Shown here: positions 1 through 9,281 of the stretch, in pieces
How positions within the stretch are numbered: position 1 is the stretch's first letter
Layout: every line of letters begins with the position of its first letter
Source of the DNA: Hydrogenophilales bacterium
Lineage (GTDB): Bacteria; Pseudomonadota; Gammaproteobacteria; Burkholderiales; Thiobacillaceae
Direction: 5' to 3'
Assembly: GCA_016703155.1 (NCBI GenBank)
Contig: JADJCP010000003.1
Coordinates: forward strand, 1 to 64,000
Length of the DNA stretch: 64,000 nucleotides
The notes under the pieces: model-generated
Database searches by the model: none
What the model saw: the letters and a program-made list of their open reading frames with translations, nothing else
What the model was told of the DNA's origin: nothing
Program-made: the position numbers and the translations under genes

Positions 1-836
1 CCAAGACCAAGGCCGACCAGGAAAAGATGGGCTTGGCGCTGAATCGCCTGGCCCAGGAAGATCCCTCGTTCCGCGTGCGTACCGACGAAGAAACCGGACA
101 GACCATCATCTCCGGTATGGGTGAGTTGCACCTGGAAATTCTGGTCGACCGGATGCGCCGCGAATTCAACGTCGAGGCCAATGTCGGTGCACCGCAGGTG
201 GCCTATCGCGAAGCGGTAAGCAAGGCGGTCGAACAGGAAGGCAAGTTCGTCAAGCAGTCCGGCGGTAAGGGCCAGTACGGCCACGTCTGGCTCAAGCTGG
301 AGCCGAACGAGTCTGGCAAGGGCTTTGAATTCGTCGATGCCATCAAGGGTGGCACGGTACCGCGCGAATACATACCGGCAGTCGAGAAGGGCCTGAAAGA
401 GGCGCTCAATAACGGTGTGATGGCCGGCTTCCCGGTGGTCGACGTCAAGGTTACCCTGTTCGACGGTTCCTACCACGAGGTGGACTCCTCCGAGCAGGCC
501 TTCAAGATGGCCGCGATCATGGGCTTCAAGGACGGTATGCGCAAAGCCAGCCCGGTCCTGCTTGAGCCGATGATGGCCGTCGAGGTGGAAACCCCCGAGG
601 ACTATATGGGCGATGTCATGGGCGACCTGAACCGTCGTCGCGGCATCATCCAGGGCATGGAAGACCTGCCTGGCGGCAAAGCCATCAAGGCCGAGGTGCC
701 ACTGGCCGAGATGTTCGGTTACTCGACCGATTTGCGCTCCATGTCGCAAGGCCGTGCCACGTACTCCATGGAATTCAAGCATTACTCCGAGGCTCCGAAG
801 AGCGTTGCGGAAGCCGTCATCAACAGCAAGAAGTGA
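1..836 (+). CDS. fusA: Elongation factor G, C-terminal part (5' end outside window)
   Basis: Cytoplasmic translational GTPase that drives translocation on the ribosome. The reading frame is already open at base 3 (KTKADQEKMG...) and runs about 277 codons to a TGA. What is visible corresponds to domains III-V; the G domain lies upstream of the window. Family landmarks are ISGMGELHLEILVDR, the domain IV loop region GGKGQYGHVWL, and the C-terminal QGRATYSMEF. It precedes tuf by 14 nt, the usual str-operon order (rpsL-rpsG-fusA-tuf), so co-transcription is expected. No defect is seen in the visible part. Confidence 0.97.
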   Translation, partial: KTKADQEKMGLALNRLAQEDPSFRVRTDEETGQTIISGMGELHLEILVDRMRREFNVEANVGAPQVAYREAVSKAVEQEGKFVKQSGGKGQYGHVWLKLEPNESGKGFEFVDAIKGGTVPREYIPAVEKGLKEALNNGVMAGFPVVDVKVTLFDGSYHEVDSSEQAFKMAAIMGFKDGMRKASPVLLEPMMAVEVETPEDYMGDVMGDLNRRRGIIQGMEDLPGGKAIKAEVPLAEMFGYSTDLRSMSQGRATYSMEFKHYSEAPKSVAEAVINSKK

Positions 837-850
837 TTTGAGGTATCGAA

Positions 851-2038
<1,188 letters not shown>

Positions 2039-2056
2039 AGGTACTTGTAAAACGAT

Positions 2057-2092
2057 AGAAAGGGCGGCATAATTCCGCCCTTTCTCTATTTC
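2057..2092 (+). terminator. Intrinsic terminator after tuf
   Basis: A 10-bp GC-rich stem (GAAAGGGCGG / CCGCCCTTTC, 2058-2067 and 2075-2084) with a 7-nt loop is followed by the T-rich stretch TCTATTT. It separates the str-type genes from the S10 operon. Confidence 0.8.
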
Positions 2093-2110
2093 GACGCTTT
2101 CGAAAGCGTC
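2093..2110. repeat. 18-bp perfect palindrome in the rpsJ leader
   Basis: GACGCTTTCGAAAGCGTC is its own reverse complement and sits 19 nt before the rpsJ ATG, immediately after the tuf terminator. It could be an operator or a leader hairpin; nothing in the sequence decides between these. Confidence 0.5.
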
Positions 2111-2129
2111 CTGCTCTTTAAGGACTGCC

Positions 2130-2441
2130 ATGCAGAGTCAGAAAATTCGCATCCGCCTGAAAGGCTACGACTACAAGTTGATCGATCATTCCGCCATGGA
2201 AATCGTCGACACCGCCAAGCGCACCGGCGCCGTGGTCAAGGGCCCCGTGCCCTTGCCCACCAGCATAGAGCGCTTCGATATCCTGCGTTCGCCGCACGTC
2301 AACAAGTCGTCACGCGATCAGCTGGAAATTCGTACCCACAAGCGCCTGATGGATATCATCGATCCGACCGACAAGACGGTCGATGCATTGATGAAGCTCG
2401 ACCTTCCGGCCGGGGTGGATGTGGAAATCAAGTTGCAGTAA
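2130..2441 (+). CDS. rpsJ: 30S ribosomal protein S10
   Basis: First gene of the S10 operon. The protein has 103 residues, the normal length, beginning MQSQKIRIRLKGYDYKLIDH, with the conserved RSPHVNKSSRDQLEIRTHKR segment. S10 sits in the 30S head and, bound to NusB, also serves rRNA antitermination. The gene is 91 nt after tuf, beyond a terminator, so it presumably depends on read-through or on a promoter within the short leader that I could not identify. Confidence 0.97.
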   Translation: MQSQKIRIRLKGYDYKLIDHSAMEIVDTAKRTGAVVKGPVPLPTSIERFDILRSPHVNKSSRDQLEIRTHKRLMDIIDPTDKTVDALMKLDLPAGVDVEIKLQ

Positions 2442-2470
2442 CGCTCCGGGTTTCCGGGGTCTATTAACCC

Positions 2471-2490
2471 GCCGACCAATTGAAGTCGGC
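2471..2490 (+). other. Small hairpin in the rpsJ-rplC spacer
   Basis: A 6-bp stem, GCCGAC (2471-2476) with GTCGGC (2485-2490), lies in the 72-nt gap between rpsJ and rplC, about 23 nt ahead of the rplC start. It is the only recognisable structure there; a processing or translational-control role is only a guess. Confidence 0.35.
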
Positions 2491-2513
2491 GCCTTTGTAA
2501 AAGGGAACTAGAA

Positions 2514-3158
2514 ATGAGTCTAGGCCTTGTCGGTCGCAAGGTCGGCATGACCCGCATTTTTGCCGAGGATGGCGCGTCCATCCCGGTGACCGTGCTGGAT
2601 ATGTCGAGCAATCGCGTCAGCCAGATAAAGTCGACGGAAGTCGATGGCTACGACGCGCTCCAGATTGCCTATGGCAGTCGTCGCGCCAGTCGCATCACCA
2701 AACCGGTTGCTGGCCATCTGGCCAAGGCGGGCGTCGAGCCTGCCCGTGGCATGGCCGAGTTCCGCGTGGATGCTTCGGTTGCCGGGCAGTACCAAGCCGG
2801 TGCCGCGGTCAGCGTCGAGTTGTTCCAGGCTGGGCAGATGGTCGATGTCTCCGGTGTCACCCAGGGTAAGGGTTTTGCCGGCACCATCAAGCGCCACCAC
2901 TTCAAGTCGCAGCGTGCCAGCCACGGCAATTCGCGCTCGCATAATGTCCCTGGCTCTATCGGTCAGGCGCAGGACCCGGGCCGGATTTTCCCGGGTAAGC
3001 GCATGTCCGGTCACTTGGGCGCGGTTAACCGTACTATTCAGAACCTTGAGGTCGTGCGCGTCGACGTAGAACGTCAACTGCTGCTGATCAAGGGTGCGGT
3101 TCCCGGTTCCAAGGGCGGTGACGTCGTGGTTCGCCCGGCGGTGAAAGGGGGTGCCTGA
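2514..3158 (+). CDS. rplC: 50S ribosomal protein L3
   Basis: L3 binds near the 3' end of 23S rRNA and nucleates 50S assembly. The 214 residues begin MSLGLVGRKVGMTRIFAEDG and contain the signature GVTQGKGFAGTIKRHHF and the conserved GSIGQAQDPGRIFPGKRMSG region with its modifiable Gln. The length is close to the E. coli protein (209). An RBS-like AAGGGAAC precedes the ATG. The final TGA shares its A with the rplD ATG, suggesting translational coupling. Confidence 0.97.
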   Translation: MSLGLVGRKVGMTRIFAEDGASIPVTVLDMSSNRVSQIKSTEVDGYDALQIAYGSRRASRITKPVAGHLAKAGVEPARGMAEFRVDASVAGQYQAGAAVSVELFQAGQMVDVSGVTQGKGFAGTIKRHHFKSQRASHGNSRSHNVPGSIGQAQDPGRIFPGKRMSGHLGAVNRTIQNLEVVRVDVERQLLLIKGAVPGSKGGDVVVRPAVKGGA

Positions 3159-3781
3159 TGGAACTCAAGCTGATCAATGACAAGGGTGCGGATGCTGGCG
3201 CGGTTACCGCGGCCGACGCGATCTTCGCCCGTGAATACAACGAGGCTCTGGTGCATCAACTGGTCGTCGCTTACCAGGCCAATGGTCGTAGCGGTAACCG
3301 CGCCCAGTTGACGCGTGCCGAGGTCAGGCACACCACCAAGAAGCCCTTCAAGCAAAAGGGTACCGGTCGTGCTCGTGCCGGTATGACCTCCAGCCCGATC
3401 TGGCGCGGCGGTGGCCGTGCCTTCCCGAACAAACCGGAAGAGAATTTCGGCCAGAAGCTGAACCGCAAGATGTACCGCGCCGGCATGGCTTCCATCCTGT
3501 CAAAGCTGGTGAGCGATGGCCGTCTGCGCGTCATCGACAGCCTGACCGTCGACTCGCCGAAGACCAAGCTCTTCGCTGGCAAGATCAGGGACATGGGCCT
3601 GACCAACCGGGTGCTGATCATCACCCCGGAACTGGACGAAAATCTGTGGCTGTCTTCCCGCAACATGGCCAATGTCCTGGTGCTGGAGCCGAAAGAGGCC
3701 GATCCGGTCACCCTGGTGCGCTTCGACCAGGTCATCCTGACGCGCGACGCCGTGAAAACCTTCGAGGAGATGTACGTATGA
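3158..3781 (+). CDS. rplD: 50S ribosomal protein L4
   Basis: L4 is an exit-tunnel protein and, in enterobacteria, the autogenous regulator of the S10 operon. The 207 residues carry the family signature HTTKKPFKQKGTGRARAG and the tunnel-loop segment SSPIWRGGGRAFPN. The start overlaps the rplC stop by one base. The stop (3779-3781) overlaps the rplW ATG at 3778, so rplC, rplD and rplW form a coupled chain. Whether L4 feedback works here cannot be judged; no E. coli-like S10 leader was recognised. Confidence 0.97.
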   Translation: MELKLINDKGADAGAVTAADAIFAREYNEALVHQLVVAYQANGRSGNRAQLTRAEVRHTTKKPFKQKGTGRARAGMTSSPIWRGGGRAFPNKPEENFGQKLNRKMYRAGMASILSKLVSDGRLRVIDSLTVDSPKTKLFAGKIRDMGLTNRVLIITPELDENLWLSSRNMANVLVLEPKEADPVTLVRFDQVILTRDAVKTFEEMYV

Positions 3782-4088
3782 ACACCGCGAAGATTAATGA
3801 GGAACGCCTGATGCAGGTCATCCTCGCCCCGGTGATCTCGAGAAGGCGACGATGATTGCCGACAAGCACTCCCAGGTGGCTTTCCGTGTCGCGACCAGCG
3901 CCACCAAGCCCGAGATCAAGGCGGCGGTCGAACTGCTGTTCAAGGTTCAGGTTGCCGAAGTGAAAGTGGCCAACATCAAGGGCAAGCAAAAGCGCTTTGG
4001 TCGGTCCATGGGTCGTCGCGACAACTGGAAGAAAGCATATGTTTGCCTGATGCCGGGCCAAGAGCTCAATTTCGTGGCAGGGGAGTAA
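3778..4088 (+). CDS. rplW: 50S ribosomal protein L23, one-base frameshift
   Basis: L23 lines the tunnel exit and docks trigger factor and SRP. The gene starts at ATG 3778 overlapping rplD (MNTAKINEERLMQVILAPVIS). It should continue EKATMIADKHSQVAFRV, but one G is missing at 3840/3841 ('tcg-agaagg' for 'tcg-gagaag'). The rest, including KAAVELLFKVQVAEVKVANI and the basic loop KGKQKRFGR, reads one frame back and ends at TAA 4086-4088. Corrected length is about 103 residues, normal for the family. A sequencing error is the likely cause. Confidence 0.92.
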
Positions 4089-4091
4089 GTC

Positions 4092-4919
4092 ATGGCACTG
4101 ATCAAAGTCAAACCCACTTCCGCCGGTCGTCGCGCTGTCGTCAAGGTCGTCACCCCGGGTCTGCACAAAGGCAAGCCGGTGGCTGCCCTGGTTGAAAAGC
4201 AGAACCGCGGTTCCGGTCGCAACAACAACGGCCATATCACCACGCGCCACAAGGGCGGTGGTCATAAGCAGCATTATCGTATCGTCGACTTCAAGCGCAC
4301 CAAGGATGGTGTTCCGGCCAAGATTGAGCGCATCGAATACGACCCGAATCGCACGGCCCACCTGGCCCTGCTGTGCTATGCCGATGGCGAGCGTCGCTAC
4401 ATCATCGCACCGCGCAATGTCGAGGTCGGCACACTGCTGATGAGTGGTTCGCAAGCCGCCATCAAGCCGGGTAACTGCCTGCCGCTGCGCAACATCCCGG
4501 TCGGTACGACGATCCACTGTATTGAAATGATGCCTGGCAAGGGCGCGCAAATTGCCCGCTCCGCTGGCGCCAGTGTGCAGCTTCTGGCTCGCGAAGGCAG
4601 CTACGCCCAGTTGCGTTTGCGTTCAGGCGAAATCCGCAAGGTGCATGTCGACTGCCGTGCAACCGTGGGTGAAGTCGGCAATGAGGAAAACAGCCTGCGT
4701 TCGTACGGCAAAGCCGGTGCCAAGCGCTGGCGCGGTATCCGTCCGACGGTACGTGGCGTTGCCATGAACCCGGTTGACCACCCGCACGGTGGTGGTGAAG
4801 GTCGTACCGGCGAGGGCCGTGTGCCTGTGACGCCCTGGGGTGTTCCGACCAAGGGCTATCGCACCCGCAACAACAAGCGTACGGACAACATGATCGTCCG
4901 TAGCCGGCATAAAGCGTAA
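4092..4919 (+). CDS. rplB: 50S ribosomal protein L2
   Basis: L2 supports the peptidyl-transferase centre and subunit joining. The 275 residues begin MALIKVKPTSAGRRAVVKVV, with NRGSGRNNNGHITTRHKGGG near the N terminus and the hallmark NPVDHPHGGGEGRTGEGR near the C terminus. That hallmark includes the universally conserved histidine of the HPHGGGEG loop. It follows rplW by 3 nt and precedes rpsS by 11 nt. The gene looks intact. Confidence 0.98.
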   Translation: MALIKVKPTSAGRRAVVKVVTPGLHKGKPVAALVEKQNRGSGRNNNGHITTRHKGGGHKQHYRIVDFKRTKDGVPAKIERIEYDPNRTAHLALLCYADGERRYIIAPRNVEVGTLLMSGSQAAIKPGNCLPLRNIPVGTTIHCIEMMPGKGAQIARSAGASVQLLAREGSYAQLRLRSGEIRKVHVDCRATVGEVGNEENSLRSYGKAGAKRWRGIRPTVRGVAMNPVDHPHGGGEGRTGEGRVPVTPWGVPTKGYRTRNNKRTDNMIVRSRHKA

Positions 4920-4930
4920 GGGGTAAGCAC

Positions 4931-5206
4931 ATGGCACGTTCCGTTAAGAAAGGCCCGTTCGTCGACGGGCACCTGATAGCCAAGATCGCCAAGGCCCAGG
5001 CCGGTGGCGACAAGAAGCCGATCAAGACTTGGTCACGCCGCTCGACGGTGTTGCCCGACTTTGTCGGTCTGACCATTGCCGTGCATAACGGCAAGCAGCA
5101 CATCCCCGTCTACGTGACGGAGAACATGGTGGGTCATAAACTCGGTGAGTTTTCGCTGACCCGTACCTTCAAAGGCCACGCTGCCGACAAGAAAGCGAAG
5201 AAGTAG
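4931..5206 (+). CDS. rpsS: 30S ribosomal protein S19
   Basis: S19 forms a complex with S13 in the 30S head and contacts the A-site finger of 23S rRNA. The 91 residues begin MARSVKKGPFVDGHL and end in the conserved HKLGEFSLTRTFKGHAADKK. The distance to rplV is 9 nt. Length and motifs are normal. Confidence 0.97.
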   Translation: MARSVKKGPFVDGHLIAKIAKAQAGGDKKPIKTWSRRSTVLPDFVGLTIAVHNGKQHIPVYVTENMVGHKLGEFSLTRTFKGHAADKKAKK

Positions 5207-5215
5207 GAGTGAACC

Positions 5216-5545
5216 ATGGAAGTTAACGCTGTATTGCGCGGTACGCGACTCTCGGCTCAGAAGGCACGTCTGGTGGCCGATCTGATTCGCGGTCAGGCCG
5301 TGGACAAGGCCCTGAACATCTTGGCCTTCACTCCGAAAAAGTCTGCCGTGGTCATCAAGAAGGTTCTCGAGTCCGCCATCGCCAACGCTGAGCACAATGA
5401 AGGCGCCGACATCGACGCACTCAAGGTGAAGAGCATCTATGTCGATCAAGGCCCGGTGCTGAAGCGCTTCACGGCGCGCGCCAAGGGTCGCGGTAATCGC
5501 ATTTCCAAACCTACCTGTCACATCACTGTGACGGTCGGCGATTGA
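5216..5545 (+). CDS. rplV: 50S ribosomal protein L22
   Basis: L22 reaches through all six domains of 23S rRNA and its beta-hairpin forms the tunnel constriction with L4. The 109 residues open with MEVNAVLRGTRLSAQKARLV. The hairpin region VLKRFTARAKGRGNRISKPT is complete, so no macrolide-type hairpin deletion is seen. It lies 9 nt from rpsC. Confidence 0.97.
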   Translation: MEVNAVLRGTRLSAQKARLVADLIRGQAVDKALNILAFTPKKSAVVIKKVLESAIANAEHNEGADIDALKVKSIYVDQGPVLKRFTARAKGRGNRISKPTCHITVTVGD

Positions 5546-5554
5546 GGTAAACGT

Positions 5555-6261
5555 ATGGGACAGAAGATTCATCCGATCGGTTTTCGCCTGAGCGTCAACC
5601 GTAACTGGACCTCTAAGTGGTACGCCAACAGCAAGACCTTCGCGTCCACCCTGAGCGAAGACCTGAAGGTGCGCGAGTTCCTGAAGAAGAAGCTGAAGCA
5701 TGCTTCGCTCTCCAAGATACTCATCGAGCGCCCCGCCAAAAACGCCCGTATCACCTTGCTGTCGGCACGTCCCGGCGTGGTGATCGGCAAGAAGGGCGAA
5801 GACATCGAGGCACTGCGCAAGCAATTGTCCGCCCTGATGTCCGTACCCGTGACGCTGAATATCGAGGAAGTGCGTAAGCCGGAACTGGATGCGCAGATCA
5901 TCGCCGACTCGATCGCCACTCAACTCGAGAAACGCATCATGTTCCGCCGTGCCATGAAGCGCTCGATGCAGAACGCCATGCGCTTCGGTGCCCAGGGCAT
6001 CAAGATCATGAGCGCCGGCCGTCTGAACGGCGCCGAGATCGCCCGTACCGAGTGGTATCGCGAAGGTCGCGTGCCCCCCTGCATACGCTGCGCGCCGAGA
6101 TCGATTACGGTTTTGCCGAAGCCAACACCACGTACGGTGTCATTGGCATCAAGGTGTGGGTCTACAAGGGCGAAAACCTGGGTCGTGGCGATCGGCCCGT
6201 GGCCGCTCCCGAACCCGAGCGTAAACCTCGCCGCAGCGGCGCCCGGACGCCTAAGGAGTAA
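5555..6261 (+). CDS. rpsC: 30S ribosomal protein S3, frameshifted in a C run
   Basis: S3 shapes the mRNA entry channel with S4 and S5. It starts MGQKIHPIGFRLSVNRNW and carries the KH-domain motif PGVVIGKKGEDIEAL. At 6074-6079 a run of six C appears where 'REGRVPLHTLRAEIDYG' needs four. The remainder (TLRAEIDYGFAEANTTYGVI..., ending PRRSGARTPKE) is therefore read two bases out of phase and stops at 6261. The corrected protein is about 234 residues, normal for S3. A homopolymer sequencing error is likely because the gene is essential. Confidence 0.93.
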
Positions 6262-6266
6262 GCAAC

Positions 6267-6683
6267 ATGTTGCAGCCGTCGAGAAGAAAATACCGTAAGG
6301 AACAAAAAGGTCGGAATACCGGCCTGGCAACCCGCGGCGCCAAGGTCAGCTTTGGCGAATTCGGTCTGAAGGCCATCGGCCGGGGCCGTCTGACCGCGCG
6401 CCAGATCGAATCCGCGCGTCGCGCCATGACCCGCCACATCAAGCGGGGTGGTCGCATCTGGATTCGTATCTTCCCGGACAAGCCGATCTCTCAGAAGCCA
6501 GCGGAAGTGCGTATGGGTAACGGTAAAGGCAACCCGGAATACTGGGTTGCCGAGATTCAGCCGGGCAAGGTGCTCTACGAGATGGATGGTGTTACGGAAG
6601 AGTTGGCTCGCGAGGCATTCCGTCTTGCCGCCGCCAAGTTGCCCATCCCGACGACATTTGTCACCCGTCATTTTGGGGTTTGA
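6267..6683 (+). CDS. rplP: 50S ribosomal protein L16
   Basis: L16 organises the tRNA-binding face of the 50S subunit near the A site. The 138 residues begin MLQPSRRKYRKEQKGRNTGL, with RGGRIWIRIFPDKPISQKPA and the conserved RMGNGKGNPEYWVAEIQPG. It follows rpsC by 5 nt and precedes rpmC by 2 nt. The gene looks intact. Confidence 0.97.
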   Translation: MLQPSRRKYRKEQKGRNTGLATRGAKVSFGEFGLKAIGRGRLTARQIESARRAMTRHIKRGGRIWIRIFPDKPISQKPAEVRMGNGKGNPEYWVAEIQPGKVLYEMDGVTEELAREAFRLAAAKLPIPTTFVTRHFGV

Positions 6684-6685
6684 TC

Positions 6686-6886
6686 ATGAATGCCAAGGAA
6701 CTTCGCGCTAAGGGCGCGGATGGAATGAAGAAAGAGTTGATGGAATTACTGCGCGCCCAGTTCAGTCTGCGCATGCAGTTGTCCACGCAGCAAACCAACA
6801 AGACGCATGAGCTTCGCAAGGTACGCCGCGACATCGCGCGCGTTCGTACCCTGATGAGCGAAGCCAGCGCTCAAGCCGGCAATTGA
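6686..6886 (+). CDS. rpmC: 50S ribosomal protein L29
   Basis: A small helical protein at the tunnel exit, part of the SRP/trigger-factor docking site with L23. The ATG at 6686 gives MNAKELRAKGADGMKKELME, 66 residues. An in-frame TTG at 6680 would overlap rplP, but the ATG fits the family start better. The motif LRMQLSTQQTNKTHELRKVR is typical. It is 11 nt from rpsQ. Confidence 0.95.
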   Translation: MNAKELRAKGADGMKKELMELLRAQFSLRMQLSTQQTNKTHELRKVRRDIARVRTLMSEASAQAGN

Positions 6887-6897
6887 CGAGGTAGAAC

Positions 6898-7172
6898 ATG
6901 TCCGAACAGGTAAATGACAAGATCACTCGCTCGCTGACCGGCAAGGTGGTGAGCGACAAGATGAACAAGACCGTGACTGTGCTGGTGGAGCGTCGTGTCA
7001 AGCATCCGCTGTATGGCAAGGTGATTCGTCTGTCCAAGAAATACCATGCCCACATGATGAGAACAACGATTGCCACTCCGGCGATACCGTGATCATCGAG
7101 GAATGTCGCCCGCTGTCCAAGACCAAGGCCTGGAAAGTGGTGCGCGTCGTGGAGCAGGCCCGCATCGTTTGA
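6898..7172 (+). CDS. rpsQ: 30S ribosomal protein S17, two-base insertion
   Basis: S17 is a primary 16S rRNA binder. The N-terminal part MSEQVNDKITRSLTGKVVSD and the signature KTVTVLVERRVKHPLYGKVI are clear. After KKYHAH the frame breaks at about 7057: 'cac-at-gatgag' has two extra bases relative to the expected 'HDENNDCHSGDTVIIEECRP'. The C-terminal part continues in the shifted frame to VVRVVEQARIV and TGA 7170-7172. Corrected length is about 90 residues, a normal size. Sequence error is the likely cause. Confidence 0.9.
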
Positions 7173-7185
7173 TGCAAATAAATAC

Positions 7186-7214
7186 TTGCAAATAGACGAG
7201 GGCGTCAGTATAAT
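7186..7214 (+). promoter_or_regulatory. Sigma-70 promoter before rplN (spc operon)
   Basis: TTGCAA (7186-7191) and a perfect TATAAT (7209-7214) are separated by 17 bp. They lie 99 nt upstream of the rplN ATG in a 141-nt spacer, the largest gap of the S10-spc stretch. This indicates that the spc operon has its own promoter here. Confidence 0.8.
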
Positions 7215-7229
7215 TTTGCCCTTTCGCCG

Positions 7230-7247
7230 CCCCTGAATTTTCAGGGG
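7230..7247 (+). other. Leader hairpin of the rplN transcript
   Basis: CCCCTGA (7230-7236) pairs with TCAGGGG (7241-7247) around an ATTT loop, about 15 nt after the -10 box. It will be near the 5' end of the rplN mRNA and lacks a T run, so it is more likely a stability or control element than a terminator. Confidence 0.5.
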
Positions 7248-7313
7248 TACAACCCTTCGGGATCCAAAACTGCCTGCTACCGTAAGGCTGCGGGGTAAGT
7301 TGGAGTAGAAATC

Positions 7314-7682
7314 ATGATTCAGATGCAGTCCATGCTCGACGTGGCTGACAACACCGGTGCGCGCTCTGTGATGTGCATCAAGGTGTTGGGTGGCTCGAAG
7401 CGTCGTTACGCCGGTATCGGCGACATTATCAAGGTGACCATCAAGGATGCCGCTCCGCGTGGTCGCGTCAAGAAGGGCGACATCTACAACGCCGTGGTGG
7501 TGCGTACCGCCAAGGGCGTGCGTCGTCCCGATGGCTCGCTGGTCAAGTTTGACGGCAACGCCGCCGTGTTGCTCAACAACAAGTTGGAGCCGCTCGGCAC
7601 TCGTATCTTCGGGCCTGTGACCCGCGAACTGCGTAACGAGCGATTCATGAAGATCGTCTCGCTGGCGCCTGAAGTCCTGTAA
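7314..7682 (+). CDS. rplN: 50S ribosomal protein L14
   Basis: L14 lies at the subunit interface and contacts 16S helix 44. The 122 residues begin MIQMQSMLDVADNTGARSVM and contain GDIIKVTIKDAAPRGRVKKG. It is the first gene after the internal promoter and has a 9-nt gap to rplX. Length is normal and no defect is seen. Confidence 0.97.
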   Translation: MIQMQSMLDVADNTGARSVMCIKVLGGSKRRYAGIGDIIKVTIKDAAPRGRVKKGDIYNAVVVRTAKGVRRPDGSLVKFDGNAAVLLNNKLEPLGTRIFGPVTRELRNERFMKIVSLAPEVL

Positions 7683-7691
7683 GGAGTAGTC

Positions 7692-8006
7692 ATGAACAAG
7701 ATCCGTAAGGGCGACGAAGTCGTGGTCTTGGCCGGCAAGGACAAGGGCAAGCGCGGTAGCGTGTTGCGCGTACTGGAAGGCCAGGTCGTGGTCGAGGGTG
7801 TTAACCGCGTCAAGCGCGCGACCAAGCCGAACCCGATGAAGGGTGCGGCTGGCGGCTTTCAGGACAAGGACATGCCTGTCGATATCTCCAATGTGGCGCT
7901 GTTCAATCACATCGCCGGCAAGGGGGATCGTGTCGGAATCAAGACGCTTGAGGACGGGCGCAAAGTGCGCTTTTTTAAGTCCAATGGCGAAGTCGTGGAC
8001 GCATGA
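7692..8006 (+). CDS. rplX: 50S ribosomal protein L24
   Basis: L24 is an early assembly initiator of the 50S subunit. The 104 residues start with the KOW motif MNKIRKGDEVVVLAGKDKGK and continue VEGVNRVKRATKPNPMKGAA. It is 7 nt from rplE. Confidence 0.97.
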   Translation: MNKIRKGDEVVVLAGKDKGKRGSVLRVLEGQVVVEGVNRVKRATKPNPMKGAAGGFQDKDMPVDISNVALFNHIAGKGDRVGIKTLEDGRKVRFFKSNGEVVDA

Positions 8007-8013
8007 GGTAGCT

Positions 8014-8553
8014 ATGGCTCGACTGTACGATTACTACAAAGAAACCGTGATGTCCGAACTGACCGAACAGTTTGGTTACAAGTCGGTGATGGAAGTGCCG
8101 CGTATCGAAAAGATCACTCTGAACATGGGTGTTGGCGAGGCCGTGGGCGACAAGAAGGTCATGGATCACGCCGTCAGCGACATGACCAAGATTGCCGGCC
8201 AGAAGCCTGTCGTGACCAAGGCGCGCAAGTCCATTGCGACCTACAAGATTCGCGACGGCTACCCGGTGGGCTGCAAAGTGACCTTGCGCCGCGAACGCAT
8301 GTACGAATTCCTGGATCGTCTGGTGACGATTTCCATTCCGCGTATCCGCGACTTCCGCGGTATTGGCGGCAAAGGTTTCGATGGTCGTGGCAACTACAAC
8401 ATGGGCGTCAAGGAACAGATCATGTTCCCCGAGATCGAGTACGAAAAGATCGATGCCCTGCGTGGCCTGAATATTACGGTCACTACCACCGCCAAGACGG
8501 ACGCCGAGGCTAAGGCTTTGCTGGCCGCGTTCAAATTTCCGTTCAAGAATTGA
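8014..8553 (+). CDS. rplE: 50S ribosomal protein L5
   Basis: L5 binds 5S rRNA in the central protuberance and forms bridge B1b with S13. The ATG at 8014 gives MARLYDYYKETVMSELTEQF, 179 residues, the standard length. Conserved parts are VPRIEKITLNMGVGEA, GQKPVVTKARKSIATYKIRD and FPEIEYEKID. The frame is open further upstream, but the 7-nt spacing after rplX and family alignment support this start. Confidence 0.97.
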   Translation: MARLYDYYKETVMSELTEQFGYKSVMEVPRIEKITLNMGVGEAVGDKKVMDHAVSDMTKIAGQKPVVTKARKSIATYKIRDGYPVGCKVTLRRERMYEFLDRLVTISIPRIRDFRGIGGKGFDGRGNYNMGVKEQIMFPEIEYEKIDALRGLNITVTTTAKTDAEAKALLAAFKFPFKN

Positions 8554-8560
8554 GGTCGAC

Positions 8561-8866
8561 ATGGCTAGGCAAGCAGTGATCAACCGTGAGAAAAAGCGTC
8601 GCAACATGGTCAAGAAATTCGCCGCCAAGCGCGCCGAATTGAAGGCTGTTTTCGACGATATCAAACGTAGCGATGAAGAGCGCATGGAAGCTCGTCTCAA
8701 GCTGCAGGCGTTGCCCCGTGATGCTAGTCCGTCGCGTCTGCGCAACCGCTGCAGTCTGACCGGCCGGCCGCGTGGCGTATTCCGCAAGTTCGGCATGTGC
8801 CGCAACAAGATCCGCGAAATCGCCATGCAAGGCGAGATTCCTGGCGTCACCAAGGCCAGCTGGTAA
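8561..8866 (+). CDS. rpsN: 30S ribosomal protein S14 (long, zinc-free form)
   Basis: A 30S head protein. The 101 residues begin MARQAVINREKKRRNMVKKF and end QGEIPGVTKASW. This is the long form without the paired CxxC zinc motifs; the usual LPRDASPSRLRNRCSLTGRP region is present. It has 7 nt to rplE and 11 nt to rpsH. Confidence 0.97.
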   Translation: MARQAVINREKKRRNMVKKFAAKRAELKAVFDDIKRSDEERMEARLKLQALPRDASPSRLRNRCSLTGRPRGVFRKFGMCRNKIREIAMQGEIPGVTKASW

Positions 8867-8877
8867 GGAGCATTTAG

Positions 8878-9273
8878 ATGAGCATGAGTGATCCCGTCGC
8901 CGATATGCTGACCCGCATCCGCAATGGTCAGATGTCGGAAAAGATCTCGGTGCGTATGCCTGCTTCCAAGCTGAAGAAGGCTATTGCCCAAGTGTTGAAG
9001 GATGAGGGCTATATCGAAGACTTCGCCGAGCGTAATGCCGACGGTCTGCCCGAGATCGAGGTGGCCCTGAAGTACTACGCAGGGGCGCCGGTCATCGAGA
9101 AGATCGCCCGCGTCAGCCGCCCCGGCTTGCGTGTATACAAGGGTCGGGACGAGCTGCCGCGCGTCATGAACGGCCTGGGTATCGCCATCGTCTCCACATC
9201 CCGTGGCGTTATGACGGACCGCAAGGCTCGCTCCCTCGGGGTGGGTGGCGAGGTTCTGTGCATCGTATCGTGA
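8878..9273 (+). CDS. rpsH: 30S ribosomal protein S8
   Basis: S8 is a primary 16S rRNA binder and, in E. coli, the translational repressor of the spc operon. The 131 residues begin MSMSDPVADMLTRIRNGQM and end with the signature STSRGVMTDRKARSLGVGG. It has 8 nt to rplF. The ATG at 8878 follows a TAAGGAG-type RBS. Confidence 0.97.
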   Translation: MSMSDPVADMLTRIRNGQMSEKISVRMPASKLKKAIAQVLKDEGYIEDFAERNADGLPEIEVALKYYAGAPVIEKIARVSRPGLRVYKGRDELPRVMNGLGIAIVSTSRGVMTDRKARSLGVGGEVLCIVS

Positions 9274-9281
9274 GGTAGAGT